Counted from the stretch's first letter, positions 36,971 to 50,300 are shown. The stretch is 64,000 bases of DNA from Combretum micranthum (GCA_024138025.1 JAMXBD010002779.1:62001-126000); one strand, 5' to 3'. Notes: generated by a model not told the origin, from the letters alone. Program-made: numbers and translations.

Positions 36971-37305
36971 ATATAAGCTCGAGTTTAGCTCGAAATAAAA
37001 CTATATACATCGAGTTTGACTCAATTAAGCTCGTTTAGGCTCTATTTATTAAAAATATACATTTTAAATTCTAATTAAAATAATATTAATATCTAAACTC
37101 AATTCAAAATCAATTAACGTTTATATTCGACTCGAGCTTGATAGAGCTCAATTAGGCTTGTGAACTAATCAAACTAAATATATAAAGTTCAAGTTTGGCT
37201 CGATAAACTCTTCGAATAGCTCAAGTTCGATTCAAATATTTTCAAATTAAACTCAAATAAAAATTGACCCGAACCAAGTAGTTTGTGGACCCACTTGATT
37301 CATTT

Positions 37306-38854
37306 ACATTTAATCACATTAATTTATATATAGTAGCTTAGGTAATTTAAGAGTTGTCCTAGATTTGCAAATTTTTTTTGTTTTAGGCTTCTATTATACA
37401 ATTTAAAGTTTTTTAATATTTTTTCATGTAATTGATTTTTTTTATATGTATTTGCGTCATATATGTTCTTATAGACTTCTCTTAAAATTTATGTCAATTA
37501 TAGATTTGTCGTTTCTATTAATTATATAATTATAGGTTTTCAATTCGTGAAAAATTAGGTGTGACTTATTCAAGAGTTATCTCAAAGTCAAATTGCTATT
37601 TTTCAACAGTTATTAAGAAATTAGGTTCATGTATCATTACAGGGTTACAAATCTCGTTTAAAAAAGAATAAAGTAAGATTTTATGGAATGATCCCAAAAG
37701 CCAAGAATTCATGATTTACGTATATTATTAAATGGAAGTTTTTTAGAAAGAAATCATTACTCATGATTTTTTTTTTTTTTTTTTGCCACAAATGACCAAT
37801 TTTCCTACAAAAAGAGTTGTTTATACGTACACAACTTTTGTCCTTTGGAAAAGAAAAAGAAAAATTCATAAGGTGAACACGAAACTCGGAACCGATTATC
37901 CATAGCTACTCAAAGCTTGCAAATTTGCGCAAATTGAGAAATCTAAAACGTCCAGTAATGAACAAAAATCACTTAATGACCTCTTTGGGAAAAAAGAAAA
38001 TCTCCACCGAATAACCTATTGAAATCTTTTTAGCAAAATTACGAAATCACCACTTGAAAATTTTGAGGGCTAGAACGGCCAAATTTGCTCCAAAATCAAT
38101 TAGCGGTATCTACACTAATGATCTCTTAAGCAAGAACGGGAAAAAAAAAAAAAAGGTAAATTCACATTGACATCAATCTCCAGAAATCAATGATTTATAG
38201 ACTCACAAAATTGTTGCTTTTGGCCTTAGGTGTAGAAACCACCACTTGCAAATGTTTGCAGCTGCAGACCAGCTAGTTTTCATCTTTACAACAAAAATTT
38301 TTATAAACAAAAAATGTGAAAAGCTACCACAAAATCCCAAAATTGATGACCTGAGGTTTTTAAAAATTTACATTTTTTAACAAATTGAAAAATCACTATT
38401 CATCTATTCTTTTTTAAAACCCAAAACAATCTGTTTTGCTCCTAATTAACTAACGGCGCATATAGGATATATCTTCTATTTAAAAAAAAAAAAAAAAGTA
38501 AAAAACAAGAAGAATTCATAAGGAAACCAAAAATTTAAAAATCACTCACCTGAATATCTTTAAATATAAAATTTTACAAAGAGCAAACAGGTACCATGTA
38601 TTAAAACTATACCCTTCACGTTTGATGGTCTTTCTTTTTTCTATTTTTCAAGAAATTAATGTCTTTTGTTTAAAAGAAAATATTTCAATTACCAAAAAAT
38701 GCAAAGACGCATCTCATGCTGTTTTCAGAATTTAATGTTACATGTACTTTTGATAGCCACTTGAAAGTAAATATGTAAAAAAAGACCATAAGGACATAAG
38801 GACAAAAACAATTTGAATTCAAAATAAGATACTAGACTACAAAAAGTACAAACA
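37306..38854. other. AT-rich intergenic sequence, no gene seen
   Basis: Poly-A and poly-T tracts (for example near 37768, 38140 and 38480) and no coding region or transposon terminus that I can support. Confidence 0.6.
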
Positions 38855-39825
38855 TAAAATTAAGTGTTAACGTCGAATTTGGTATCTCAACTTGGCCCAA
38901 AAGTCAATTAAGTACATGAACTTTCAAAAGTTTAATATTAATACCTGAAAGAATTTTTCATGGCCATTTTCGATACTTTCGTTAACGATGTTAATTCCAT
39001 TGCTGACATGAATGCACAGACCAATCACATCGTATTTATATTTTCATTATAATTAATTTTACTTTAGGGTTAATGTCAAATTTTGTATCTTAACTTTACT
39101 CGAAAATTCAATTAGATATCTGAACTTTAGAAAGTTCAATTTCCATATCTGAATGAACTTTTCGTGGACATTTTCGATATTTTCATTAATAGTGTTAACT
39201 CCATTATTGACGTTGATGTACGGACCAATCACATCGTGACACGTGCCATTTGACATGGCACACTGTCTCTAACACGAAAACTTTTCTATTTATATTTATA
39301 GTTTTGTTTTAATTTTTTATTTTATTATAATTAATATAATTTTATTTTTAATTATAATCACAAACCCCAGCCCATCAACTTAAGCCTTATTCTCAGGCCT
39401 TCTACCAATTCAGATATTTCCAAACCCAAGTTTTTGGCTTGATAATATATAGAAGACTTGATCCTAGCACTTTACCAATGCGAGACATCACCTTCTTCGT
39501 CTTCTATCCGCTTGTTTTTTCGTGATTTGGTTAAATTGTTGAAGAAGATTTCTTTAACATATATTTCTTCTAGTCATTTATACGGACATTGGTGGAGATG
39601 ACGAGCTCAAATTCAAGCTTGTTTTCTCCATTCTATTTAGAAAATGAATAGTTGGAACAAGAATGGACTTATTCTAAAAACAAAAATTGATTTTGTAACA
39701 GAAGTATTTAAATTTCGAACAAATCTATAATCAATTATAGTCAGTAGCCATTCCACGTATTGATCTTTTTCATCTTTCATCTTCTAAAACATAAAAAGCT
39801 AATTAATGATTAGAGAAGACGATAA

Positions 39826-40167
39826 CATTATTCAAATTTAAAGAAGGAAAAAGAACAAAAAAAAAATTGGGGGGAAGATTCTTCCTCTTCCTCGGCTCTC
39901 TCTATCCGATTACCCCTCTCCCCCTCTCCCTCTCCCTCTCCCTCTCCCTCTCTCTCTCGCTACAACCAAAAACCCAACACCATCAAATATCTCGCCTCCA
40001 AAAACTACCATTCCATGGGCATCTATGCCGTTCCCACAGCATCACAGCCACTTGACCAAGAACTGCAGCAGCGACCTTTAAGCTGGAAGAAGGTGATAAC
40101 AAATGGAGTTGAAACTTCGTGCTCTATTTCTAGCATAGAAAAATATAGCAAAATTCTACATCCTTAA
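39826..40167 (+). other. open stretch inside Mutator-like element (possible captured gene fragment)
   Basis: 114 codons are open before the stop at 40165. The left half is Lys-rich then a low-complexity Ser/Pro run made by the (CTCTCC)n tract. The right half (from about 39961) looks more like ordinary protein: NTIKYLASKNYHSMGIYAV and later LDQELQQRPLSWKKVITNG. The first ATG is inside this half. I do not recognise the family. It may be a fragment captured by the element or chance. Confidence 0.3.
39914..39959. repeat. (CTCTCC)n microsatellite
   Basis: About six CCCTCT hexamers followed by CT dinucleotides, inside the inner Mutator-like element. Confidence 0.9.
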
Positions 40168-43100
40168 TGGATTCAAAACATGAATCACGAGCCAGTCCTC
40201 TATCCAAAAATCTAATGCAGAAAGCCATTCAACAAGACACCACCATGAATAGACGCTCCCTAACAAACAAGATTGGACCATGACCACCAACCCGAAGATG
40301 AAGACGAAGAAAAAGGAAGCCACAAGTTACTAGTGGTGCTACTTGTTGTTCTTATGCATGAACAAGGTTGAAGAGAAGGAAGAAAGAGTCAAAGACCAAG
40401 ACTTATGGAGAGATGTGGAGATGATACTGCTACTTTTTCGACAAAGCTCTGGATTATATATGTAGAATATCTTCCCACATATATCTATATGATTTATGGA
40501 TTATAAGAAATTCGATCCTTAGACAATTTACCTTCACAAAAAGTGGTTCACCAAGTGCAGGATTGCGATAGAATGTTCTCACCATGGGGCATTTAAGAGC
40601 AAGAAGTGATGACTCTAATTGAACAGGTTGGGAATCTTACACACTTGGCGCTAGTGGAGAAGATGCAAAAGGTGCAGGTACAGGTGCCATTGGGGTTTGT
40701 GGGATAACTAAAGGAAGGGGTGAATGGATCATCATAGGTAGAGTAGAGGATGGTAGCTAAGGAAAAGCCTCCTTTTTGCGGATAACTAGTTCACAGTCGA
40801 GCTACTTCAAATGCAACTCCATGGTATCTCTAAAATGGACAAGTCTAGAAAGAAAAAAAGAAATGTAAAGAGGAGATTTAATGGTGCCTAAAAACAAGCA
40901 TTGCAAGGAATTGAAAAATCATTTTCACACTCTTGACAAGATATGCAACTTTAGAAATGAATTCAAAGATAGTTTCTAAAGTGGCCAAAGTAGGAGAATG
41001 GTTGAGTAGGTACCTTAACATTCTCTAACTTAGATGGCTTGCTATGATGTTTTGGATGGTGACTTCCAAGGAGCTTTGGATGGTGAGTTCCAAGAAGCTT
41101 GAGAGAGAGTTAGTGAGATAAAGAAGAGACAGTGAGAAACCAAGAACTAGGGAGAAAGTGAATCCCACATGGTTAATTTTATAAGAATCATTCCTGTTTA
41201 TAACCTTCAAATGGATAAATCATGTCTAAAAAGCTAAGATGGGGAAATGCATAGACTTGGTGCGTTTGTGGGTGTTTATGGACAATAATGGTCTTGCTTT
41301 GTTAGTTATACTATTGATGGGATTGGGCTTCAATATGTGTTTAATATTCTTTTAAATAATAAAATTAAAATTAAATAAAACAAAAAATAAATTAAAATTA
41401 GTAAATTGCCACATCATAAGGAAAAATAAATTTAAAAAATGAGAATGCGCACGTCATATGACACATGTCATAACGTGATTGTCCGTACATCTATGTTAGC
41501 AATGGAGTCAACACTGTTAACAGAAGTATCGAAAATGATCACAAAAAGTTTATTTCAGTTATTGAAATTGAACTTTCTAAAGTTCAGGTACCTAATTAAA
41601 ATTTTTTAGCAAAGTTGAGGTACCAAATTGACATTAACCTTTACTTAATTATAATTGTATTATTTTACTTTTAAAACAAATTAAAACTCATAGTTAAGCC
41701 TAAGCCCACCATATGTCATTTATCCTATTATAGTAAGACTATGATGCCTCTATTGATTTTTCTTCTTCAATTGTTGTTTGCTCTGATATTATCTTATATA
41801 TAAGTCCATTTTTTAAAATGTTTTCCATGTGGGACAAATTATAGACCTAAAACAAGCACTGCCAAGTATACCCCTAATGAAACTAAACCATGTCTTCGTT
41901 GATCTTTACCACACACCACCCCAACCCCAAACCAACCCAACCCCCCTTTGTCTTTTGCTTCTAAGCCATATCTTCATTAGTTGCTCCATGAGTAGCTTAG
42001 TTTCAAGCGTGAAAGGACAAAAAACATAACAAGACATCTGAAAGTTACTCCAAAGCAGTAGCTTGGTTTGGTCCAATACGTAAATGAATTTTGATGGAAC
42101 AAAACCGTCATGACCTCAAGTTTTATTTTTTTCCTTTAAGTCTTGTAAAAAAAATGAAAATCTAATATGGTGCTCTGTTTTCGCATAAAGAAACAGAGGA
42201 TAAATGAGCTCAACATTGTGTGTTATGGATGGAAGGGAAATGCAAATTTTCTTAAATGAGCTTAAGGATGAGCATGATATTTACTATCATATACAAACTA
42301 TGTTGGGCCACTTTCAAAGTTACGCTAATTTCATATGAAGAAACCATTACCCTTATGTATAAAGTTACATTATATGTTATTTGTCTGCAAAGATGTATGT
42401 GCATATACAAACATATATATTAGTACACTATTATTCATCATATATAAGATTTATCTAAAGAAGTTTGGATTATTCGCTGAAAAAAAATTAAATGATACAA
42501 AAAGTTAGTTTAAGAATTAAATGCTACCATAGATTATGAAAATTGATATTTCAACCATCACTTGCTTGTCCACTGAAATAGCTCTAGTTCCATCTCCTTC
42601 TCAACTCCTTTACCACTGTTATTCCATTGCCACAATTATTGACTCCCCCTTACTGAAATAGAGATCGTAACGATCAGAGAGCTATTAGTACTCGAAAATA
42701 GGCGAGCTTGATTAAGCCGGTGTTCCATTACAATGGAGCTCTAGTTGCATACTGTAATGACATGCTGCAAATATTCTTATGGTTGTCAATGCTATCTTAC
42801 TTTGTATGCTACCTGCTTGCTTCATCAAGGATAAGGGTCTTCTTTCTTTTTTAGAAGGGTATGCTATAAAACATGTTATGTTTAGTGTGAGGATGATGTA
42901 AGTCATATGAAACTAAAGTCCCACATTAGTGAAGTGCTAGATCAAGCCTTCTACTATATTATCAAGCCTAAAAGTAGTGTTTAACAAAATCTGAGTTGGT
43001 AAAAATCTTGAGGATAAGGTTAAGCTTAAGATGATGGGGCTTGGGATTGGGATTGAGATTGGGATTGTAAGAAAAAATTTTACTTTAAAAATTAAAATAA

Positions 43101-43393
43101 TATTAATTATGCTTAAAATGAACTAATAATAATGAAAATATATATACAAATAAAAAATTCCACATCAAAATAGAAATAAGACAAAATAAAAATATGCCAC
43201 ATCAGATAACGCATCACGTTATGATTGATCTGTACGTCAACATCAATAAAAAAATACACACCATTAATTAAGATACCAAAAATGACCACAAAATGATCAT
43301 TCAAATACTAAAATTAAACTTTTAAGTTTAGATACTTGATTCAATTTTCGAGCAAAGCTGAGGTACCAAATTCGACATTAACCCTAAAATTAA

Positions 43394-44390
43394 ACTTTAT
43401 TTCAAAATAACACTGAATTGCAAAGAATAACATTTTCAACATTTAGTTGCCCATTTAAAAGTAATTACCGACATAATCTTACCCTAAACATAAAAAAATC
43501 ACTTTAAATCGTAATGCAATATGAAAAGTTGCCATCTAATTGCTGACATTGTTTTCCGGAATTTGTGGTGCAAATTTTATTTTTCTGAAGTTTATTAGAT
43601 TTATAAATATGGGCGCCATATTCAATTCAGCATGCACATTTTGTTTTGTCCCCCCGCACCCCCGGCTTCAAATAAAATTATAGGCAATGCACAGGCTTTT
43701 AACTGCACTGTTGTGTAGGAAAGTTAATGGAAATTGGAAACCATTTCATCGCACATAACGTTGACATTGACACATGAGATGCCACATCAACCATTTCTAT
43801 TTGCCTAATAAAAGGCAAGGAACCCCAAACAGATCTGATATGGATTCTTTCTTAGAAGGTCATCACTAGAGAGAAGAAACCTCTTGATTTAAATTTAGAA
43901 TGTACTTCCATTCGTCCTCTGCTCCGTACCGGTTACTATAGACGAAATATATCAGTTTAAATTTGCCAATCCGGTGGAACGAGCCCATTCAGGATCAATT
44001 CCAGTCCCGGTGGACAGTTCCATTGCCTGATCCCACTTCTGTGACTTAGTTTTTTAACAGTGACCAGACCAGCATAGAGAATAGTGCCCATTCACCCAGT
44101 CCAGCCTAACCTGTCAGCAGTCGATTCATCCTGTTTAATGAGCAGGAAAAAGAAGGGTAATAGGAAAAAAGTACCCTGGCTCCCTAAGAGTCATCATAAC
44201 CGCACTACAAAAGCTTGAACTAACAAAAATTTATAGACCACTACATGGCCATACAGCATAACTGGTCCTCTAGGAAAGGTGAGTGGGCAACCTGCACAAT
44301 AAATAGGGAAATCAACTACAGCATATGTTTGCTTACTAATTTATAACAAAATCAAAGTCAGCGCAATATGTACTTAAAACTGCTGAAACT
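43394..44390. other. region 3' of the cyclophilin-40 gene
   Basis: No separate gene is seen. The part next to the stop codon at 44391 should hold the 3' untranslated region and polyadenylation site, but the end of the transcript cannot be fixed from sequence alone. Confidence 0.5.
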
Positions 44391-47300
44391 CTACTGGAAC
44401 ATTCGTGCATAAGCCTTTTTTTCTTGATCACGCCTATCAGCAACCTGGAGGTTAACAAGAGATCACTTTAATATCCAGACAAAGCAAATATCGGTGTAGA
44501 GAAATAACCAGTTAAGAAATGCATCATGCATTACAAATCACTTATAACGTAATGTAAATAGACCTTCTTCCTTGCAGCAGCAAGCTCTTTTTTTATCCCA
44601 CCTGAGGAACAAATGAATAGAAGGCCAAGACTCGATCAAAAATGAGGTGACATCACATACCAAAACTAATGTATCGAAATTGCTAGCTATAATGTAAAGC
44701 TCTTTGCTCCACTGACCATCATTTGGCTCCAGTTCCAAAGCCTTCTTGAAACTTTCAACAGCAGAATCTATGTCGTTAAGTGCCATATATGCCTGAACAC
44801 AGATAAATATTCATGAAAACACACTAGAAAACTGGAAATCATTACTAAATTAAGTGAAGCAATTCCATATAAACACTCCATGCCAAATGATCTCAAAACA
44901 GCACTGCTCATTTATGTACCAATTGACTTGCAATCATGCACAAACGGCCACTTCATCAAATTCGAAATTATAGAAATCCAATTACTAAAGCCATTTCAGA
45001 GGAATTCATAAAAAAAGTGAAAAGAAAAAGGAGTTAAAGATTCCAGCAGAACTAAATGGTCAGAAATTGAGCCAATGTGCAAAGAGAAAGAACAACATGA
45101 TTAAGTTTAGTGAGCTTAGCATCTCAAATGATGCATCAGGAGATGCTCAAAGTCTATGCAGCGTAAATGTTACCACAGGCACTGGCAGCCCAATCATACA
45201 CAAATAAAACAAATTAAAACCTTCTTTGTTCCCTTTTTTTTTACCTTTTTTTTTTGGGTAAGTAAATAATTGTATTTATTAACACGAGGAAAACATAAGG
45301 CTATGCCATGCAAAGACAGCTAACCAGGGTAAACCAAACACTCATAAAAGGACTGGAGCAAAACATAAAAAAAGAATCCATCCAGTACATAAAGAGGGCC
45401 CTATGACATTATGTCCGATTCCAATATCATTCCTACTGCACCAAATGCAGTAAGCTGCTAATCAAAGTCTTGCCAATTTGTACCAAGGAGGCAATTTGTG
45501 TTGAGTAATTTCATCCACTCCACCAATCTAGGTTGCCTAAAACCCCCTTTCACTCTAGGCAGACAATCTTCCACTGAAGTTTCACTTTTGTACAGACATC
45601 AGGTGTCCAACTCCAAAGTAGTTTCACATAAGCTTTTTGATTTGCAAAATTACCTTCTTAGGAAGGAAGAACATCGAAGGCCAATTTGCTTGCATGGAGA
45701 ACACTCCAGACGTTGTAGTTGCAATCTACTAAAGAGAAAGAACATGAAGGAATTTGGACAGCCAATTCTCTTCAGCGTTTCAAAGTAATAATTTTTAGAA
45801 GCTTCATTTCCTCCCACCATATGTTGGTGGCACAATTGGCTAGAATTGATGTTGGAGAAGGTGCAAAATCCCTTTAGTTGCAGAAAGGCTGCCATACATC
45901 CAAGAGTGCTTTGTTTTGTCTAACTTTTAAAGCTTAGTCTGAAGATTTTGAGCCCAGACAAACCTCAAGCATGCAAAAAACAATAATTTCAAATCTCCAT
46001 ACCACATAAAGGAAACTTCTCTATTAACCTAAAAGTTAAGGAACTTGAAAGGAACATGCATTGCTTAGGTCAAAAGATCCATACAACAACACAACAAAGT
46101 GGTATGAGACTGACGGGGGTTGAAAGAATGCTTTGGACTAACCATCCAGCCCAACCATGTTCAGTTAACCCATAAGTCAACACAATATTCTCAAATCTGG
46201 TTACTTGGTTTCTTTTTAAACCAAGTGAAAAAGTAACCATTGTAAGATCTCTGAGCTCCATACAATGTATTTAAAAATAATGATAAAATTAAAATTAAAA
46301 TCCTTCATATTAGGCTCATTGCTGTCTCTACCCTTGTTCTAAATGAAGTTCCAGAGACATCAAACTCCCCAAGAATCATCCAAGGGAAATTCAGAAAGCT
46401 TTTGGCAAATTGTAAGTAAGCTGTCACAAGGCTTTCATCAATTCCTCAAAAGAGGTTCTAAAGGCATTAAAACCCCCAAGAATCGTCTAAGGGGAATTCA
46501 GATTTCAGCATGTTTTTGGCCAATATATAAGCTGCCACAAGGTTTTCCTCATTTCATCACAGTTCTAGCTATAGAGGAAAGTAATGGAAAAGGTCAACTG
46601 GAACAAAGGTTGGCATGCAAATGATGGGAGTATTGAGAAGTTTCAACAAGAGCTCAAACATTGCACACGTTTGGATCCCAACAAACTACTGATTATATGT
46701 GATCTTAAGCTTCATAACCTCTTCATGATATGGCTTAAAAAGTTTCTAGAAACCTATAACCCAGCATAATTCAAGAAGCCAGATTCATTTATACAAACTC
46801 AAAAAGAATCAGAAAATAGAGGAATTATTAACTCCCTAGATCCTCTTTCTTATGACAACCACTAAATATACCATTCAAACTCTTACAAGACCAAGAGTTC
46901 CCATTAGAATCATGCAGACATGAACATTCTTCATGCTCCATAGCCTCAACAAACTCCACAAATATATCTTTAACTAGAGATCCTTCTTCGTTTCCTTCGA
47001 GCAAGTTGTATTCGACCTCAAGAAAAGGATGTGCTGTGCCTCTAGGATAAGGGAACAACCTCCTCATTATCAATTAGCAATTAAGCTCAGTAGGAGTGGG
47101 CATCCAAAAGTTTAACAAAAGTAGAAGCTCAATTAACTCCAATATTCTTTGTTTCCTCAAGAGCAACAATGGAATGGAGGGGCAATTATTACCTTACTAA
47201 CTCGGAGGGGCTTCTTCACCTTCATTTGAAGGCATTCTCTATCCTTATCTTTCATGCAATGAGTTGCCCCTTTCAGCCTGTGGTTAGATCGTAACTGGGA

Positions 47301-50300
47301 AGAGTGATAACCATCTTTGACAACACACATCCAACATCTTTGACACCATAGTGGTCTAGAAACCACCCCTAGCATTCCAGCTAGCACTACCGCCATCCAT
47401 AGTTAGAAAGGGGGAATCAAACACAAATGAGAGGGAGATCAAAGAAAGGAAAAAGGAAAGAAGAGAGACAAGGAGGGTCCTATTATCCCCCATCGTTTAG
47501 TCATAGGCCCGGAAGTTCTCAGGTACATTAAATAAATTATCCCAATCCCCTACCAATTCTTATCATTGGAGATGTAAAGAGAAGCATCATCCATCTTTGA
47601 TATGTCGATGATCTTTTCATCTATAGCAAGAGCAACACATCTCCTATCTCTCAAGTCCAAGCATTATAACAAACATCTTGAGTGTTTTTTGTTTCTCAAA
47701 GCAAATGAGGATAAATTTAGATTTATTTTCACAAACATCCAGCCCTCTATTTTCCTTTTCATTATTTAGATCACCTGTAGTCCCATCCAAACATCTAAAA
47801 AAATGAATGTGATGCTTTAATTACAAATATAAGTGAACATACGAATTTATGGACTTCTAAAAGTTTGTCTTTTGCATGCTGATTGCAGCTCATCAAATCA
47901 ATCTCAATTTCCATTCAGGTATATTGTGACTCCATTTCCTTGATGCAGCTGTCGGCACCAAGGAAATATCAATCTCAAGTCTTCCACTGGACACAAGGCT
48001 TTACTCCATCATCAAAAAACACTTCTTTTGGTCTCATCCCTATGGTGCATTCTAGTCTAATCTAGTTATTCCACCTACTAACACCCTGGCAGCTTCATGG
48101 CAATAATTTAAAACTTGTTCACTTTCCATCAAGTGATTCTTCCAATCAAAAGTGCCTACAAAGTTCACAAACTACAAGCCACAAAATGTCATTGCATTGG
48201 ATTGTATGGTTTAACAAGTCTATCCCAAGGCACTCCTTTATATTGTGGTTGGTGTGGCTTATAAAGCTGTACACCCTTGCTAACTTTCAAAGCTCGGGTA
48301 TAACCTAAGGGAAAGTGGATTTGTTAGATGAAATTTTAGTGAAAAGGCAAAGCATTTTTCTCACTAGGATCCACAACCCACAAATCCAATTTAGTATTAT
48401 TTTCAACAATATTTTAGTGGGATATAGGATAAAAGATCAAAATACATCACCTAATACCTAGAATCTGAATAATTAGCATGAGATGACTCAAATTCTAAGA
48501 AATTGTAAGCGATTGGCCGCATTTTCTCATCTTACTTCAACACAATCATGTAACTCTTGTTAAGAGTTACATGATTGACAACAGTGCAATGCTTCGCTTT
48601 ATAGGGAATTATGTAAAAAGGGTTCCATTAATGAGTGACTTCGGGTTACTTGTAAACATCCTAAAAAAGAAAAAAAATAAGAAATAGTGTAGAGTTTCAT
48701 TATTTGGCATCTCAACAAATGCATCCTGGGCACCCATAAACATTTTCCATGTATGGGGAGGGGAAAAAAAAATCAAAATCTGCCACATCCTATGTAAACA
48801 GATGACTACCTGGCCCTGCCGAAAGTAAGCTTTCACATTAGTTTCTCCATCACGAATTGCAAAGTCCGTGTCAAGCAAGGCACCTTTTATGTCCCCAAGT
48901 TTCAGCTTACAAGCCTATGATTAGCATTCAAATAACAAATAGTCAAAAGATAGAAAAAAGAACGAGGTCAAGATATGATACTTGCTAAGTATAATCAGAT
49001 ATCATTTGGAGCGGAATACTGCCAACATCCTATAGGAAAAAATAAAAAATAAAAAATAAAAAATGTCCCAACTATTAAGCATCAACAATTAGAAAAAGAT
49101 GATACAGGATTGTGTCAAAGATCGAGATCCGAAAATCTAGTAGTGGCAATTCCATAACAACTACTAAGCAAGCATCTTACCGAACTATTTGTAAATACTT
49201 GAGACTTCGTTTTCCTCAAAGATGTGCTCTTCTCTAAAAAGAACAAAAAATAGATGAGAAAATCCAAATTGCATGAATTGTAATCGCTGAAAACAAAGAT
49301 AAGATAATAATCAGCGACTGTAACCTTCGTCGATATCTTCCTTCTCCCAGCACACATCCAAGTAGCGCAGAGCTTTTCGATACTTTCTAAGAGCCATTTT
49401 ATAGTCTTGCTTCTACAAAAACAAAGTAACAGTAAAACTTAAGGGAGCTGGCCAAGAGACCGCTGAATCAACATAATGAACCTCTGCAACATTATAACAA
49501 TGGATGGGAAAGATAAACAAGGAAAAAATGAAAGTGGATTTTTCTTGATGTGATAATGTAAAAGACAAAAAGCATTAGTCTCAAGTAAACCATATGTACG
49601 CATATGTTGGATGATGTCACCTTAAACTGCTCGTTTCCATAGGTCTTTATGGTATCAACAGCTTCCATCCACCAAGAGATTCCATCTGGCTTTACATCTA
49701 GATCAGCAGGCCAGTCGGGATAGGTATCACCGTCTTTAAAGAAATTCAATGTTCCATCATCTGCGCTCTCAGGAATTTCGCCACAATCCACGATTATAAC
49801 ATCCTGAGTGGGACAATCATTGTCCCCTGTAGTAACATGCTCGACAGAGCGAACTACACCCATTCCTTTAACTACCCTTCCAAACACGACATGCTTTCCA
49901 TCCAGGTGAGAGGCACGAGTGGTAGTGATGAAAAACTGAGATCCATTGGTGTTTGGTCCAGCATTAGCCATCGATAGCATTCCTTTCCTCTCGTGCTTCA
50001 CTTCAAAATTCTCATCTTCAAATTTCAAGCCATAAATGGATTCTCCTCCGGTGCCATCCCCAGCTGACATATCCCCACCTTGAATCATAAAACCCTTGAT
50101 TACACGATGAAAGCGAACACCCTGGTGATGATTTTGAAATGGAAAAAAACAATCATATCGTCTGACATTACTAGGAAAAAAAAAAATCATATACAGAGAG
50201 AGAGAGAGAGACCTTATAATGAAGAGGAACACGAGTATTGGGAGCGATGCCTTTCTCACCGGTACAAAGAGCCCTAAAATTCTCAGCAGTTTTAGGAGTC

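Larger units (their letters stand above)
28576..37305. mobile_element. hAT-like non-autonomous element split by two solo LTRs
   Basis: The visible pieces are 28576-28609, 32345-32424 and 36971-37305 (about 450 bp in total). They are rich in the GAGCTCGA / AAGCTCG / GAGTTTGACTCGA repeats shared with the complete element at 51615-52155. The left end is GAGCTGCAAACGAACCAA; the right end, read inward, is AAATGTAAATGAATCAAG, an imperfect terminal inverted repeat. Outside, CAGTCATA (left) and CACATTAA (right) are only weakly alike, so the 8-bp duplication is not proven. Both inserted LTRs are plus-oriented. Confidence 0.6.
39067..41639. mobile_element. Mutator-like element (inner), same family, carrying coding-like sequence
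   Basis: 2573 bp. The left end is GGGTTAATGTCAAATTTTGT; the right end, read inward, is GGTTAATGTCAATTTGGTAC. The TIRs extend about 200 bp and share ACTTTAGAAAGTTCAATTTC, ATTTTCGATA and GTACGGACCAATCAC-like blocks with each other and with the outer element. A 9-bp duplication TTTACTTTA (39058-39066) / TTTACTTAA (41640-41648) has one mismatch. The interior is less AT-rich around 39870-40420 and includes a 114-codon open stretch, which is the pattern expected of a Pack-MULE, but no donor gene is recognised. No transposase was seen. Confidence 0.85.
38864..43384. mobile_element. Mutator-like element (outer) with long TIRs and perfect 9-bp TSD
   Basis: The left end is GTGTTAACGTCGAATTTGGT; the right end, read inward, is GGGTTAATGTCGAATTTGGT, followed on both sides by related sequence for about 200 bp (TCAACTT, ...ATTTTCGATACTT..., ...ACCAATCACATCGT). 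Outside is a perfect 9-bp duplication TAAAATTAA (38855-38863 and 43385-43393). A second element of the same family (39067-41639) is inserted at the inner edge of the left TIR. The remaining interior (41649-43080) has no transposase: it is AT-rich with a C-rich stretch at 41911-41950 (CACACACCACCCCAACCCC) and a short repeat at 43040-43066 (GGGATTGGGATTGAGATTGG). It is non-autonomous. Confidence 0.88.
44793..48809 (-). other. expanded 4.0-kb intron 5 of the cyclophilin-40 gene
   Basis: The other six introns are 91-266 bp, so this one is an outlier. It separates the exon ending FRQGQ from the exon starting AYMALNDID, inside the TPR region. It contains low-complexity T-runs (45229-45254), a stretch that may be a worn retroelement (45250-45900), a 107-bp direct repeat (46363-46560) and a perfect hairpin (48543-48577). 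Splice sites at both ends look normal. Confidence 0.85.

Noticed and set aside
37740..37790. Poly-T run as a terminator or pol III signal
   Set aside because: No pol III promoter is nearby; homopolymer runs are common throughout this AT-rich DNA.
46583..46769. Overlapping short frames in intron 5 as host micro-genes
   Set aside because: Short, repetitive, without recognisable domains, and inside a repeat-filled intron.
49492..50259. Single 255-aa frame containing the cyclophilin core
   Set aside because: It is exon 2 of the cyclophilin-40 gene read through into both flanking introns; splice sites at 50121 and 49621 and the matching exons show the real structure.
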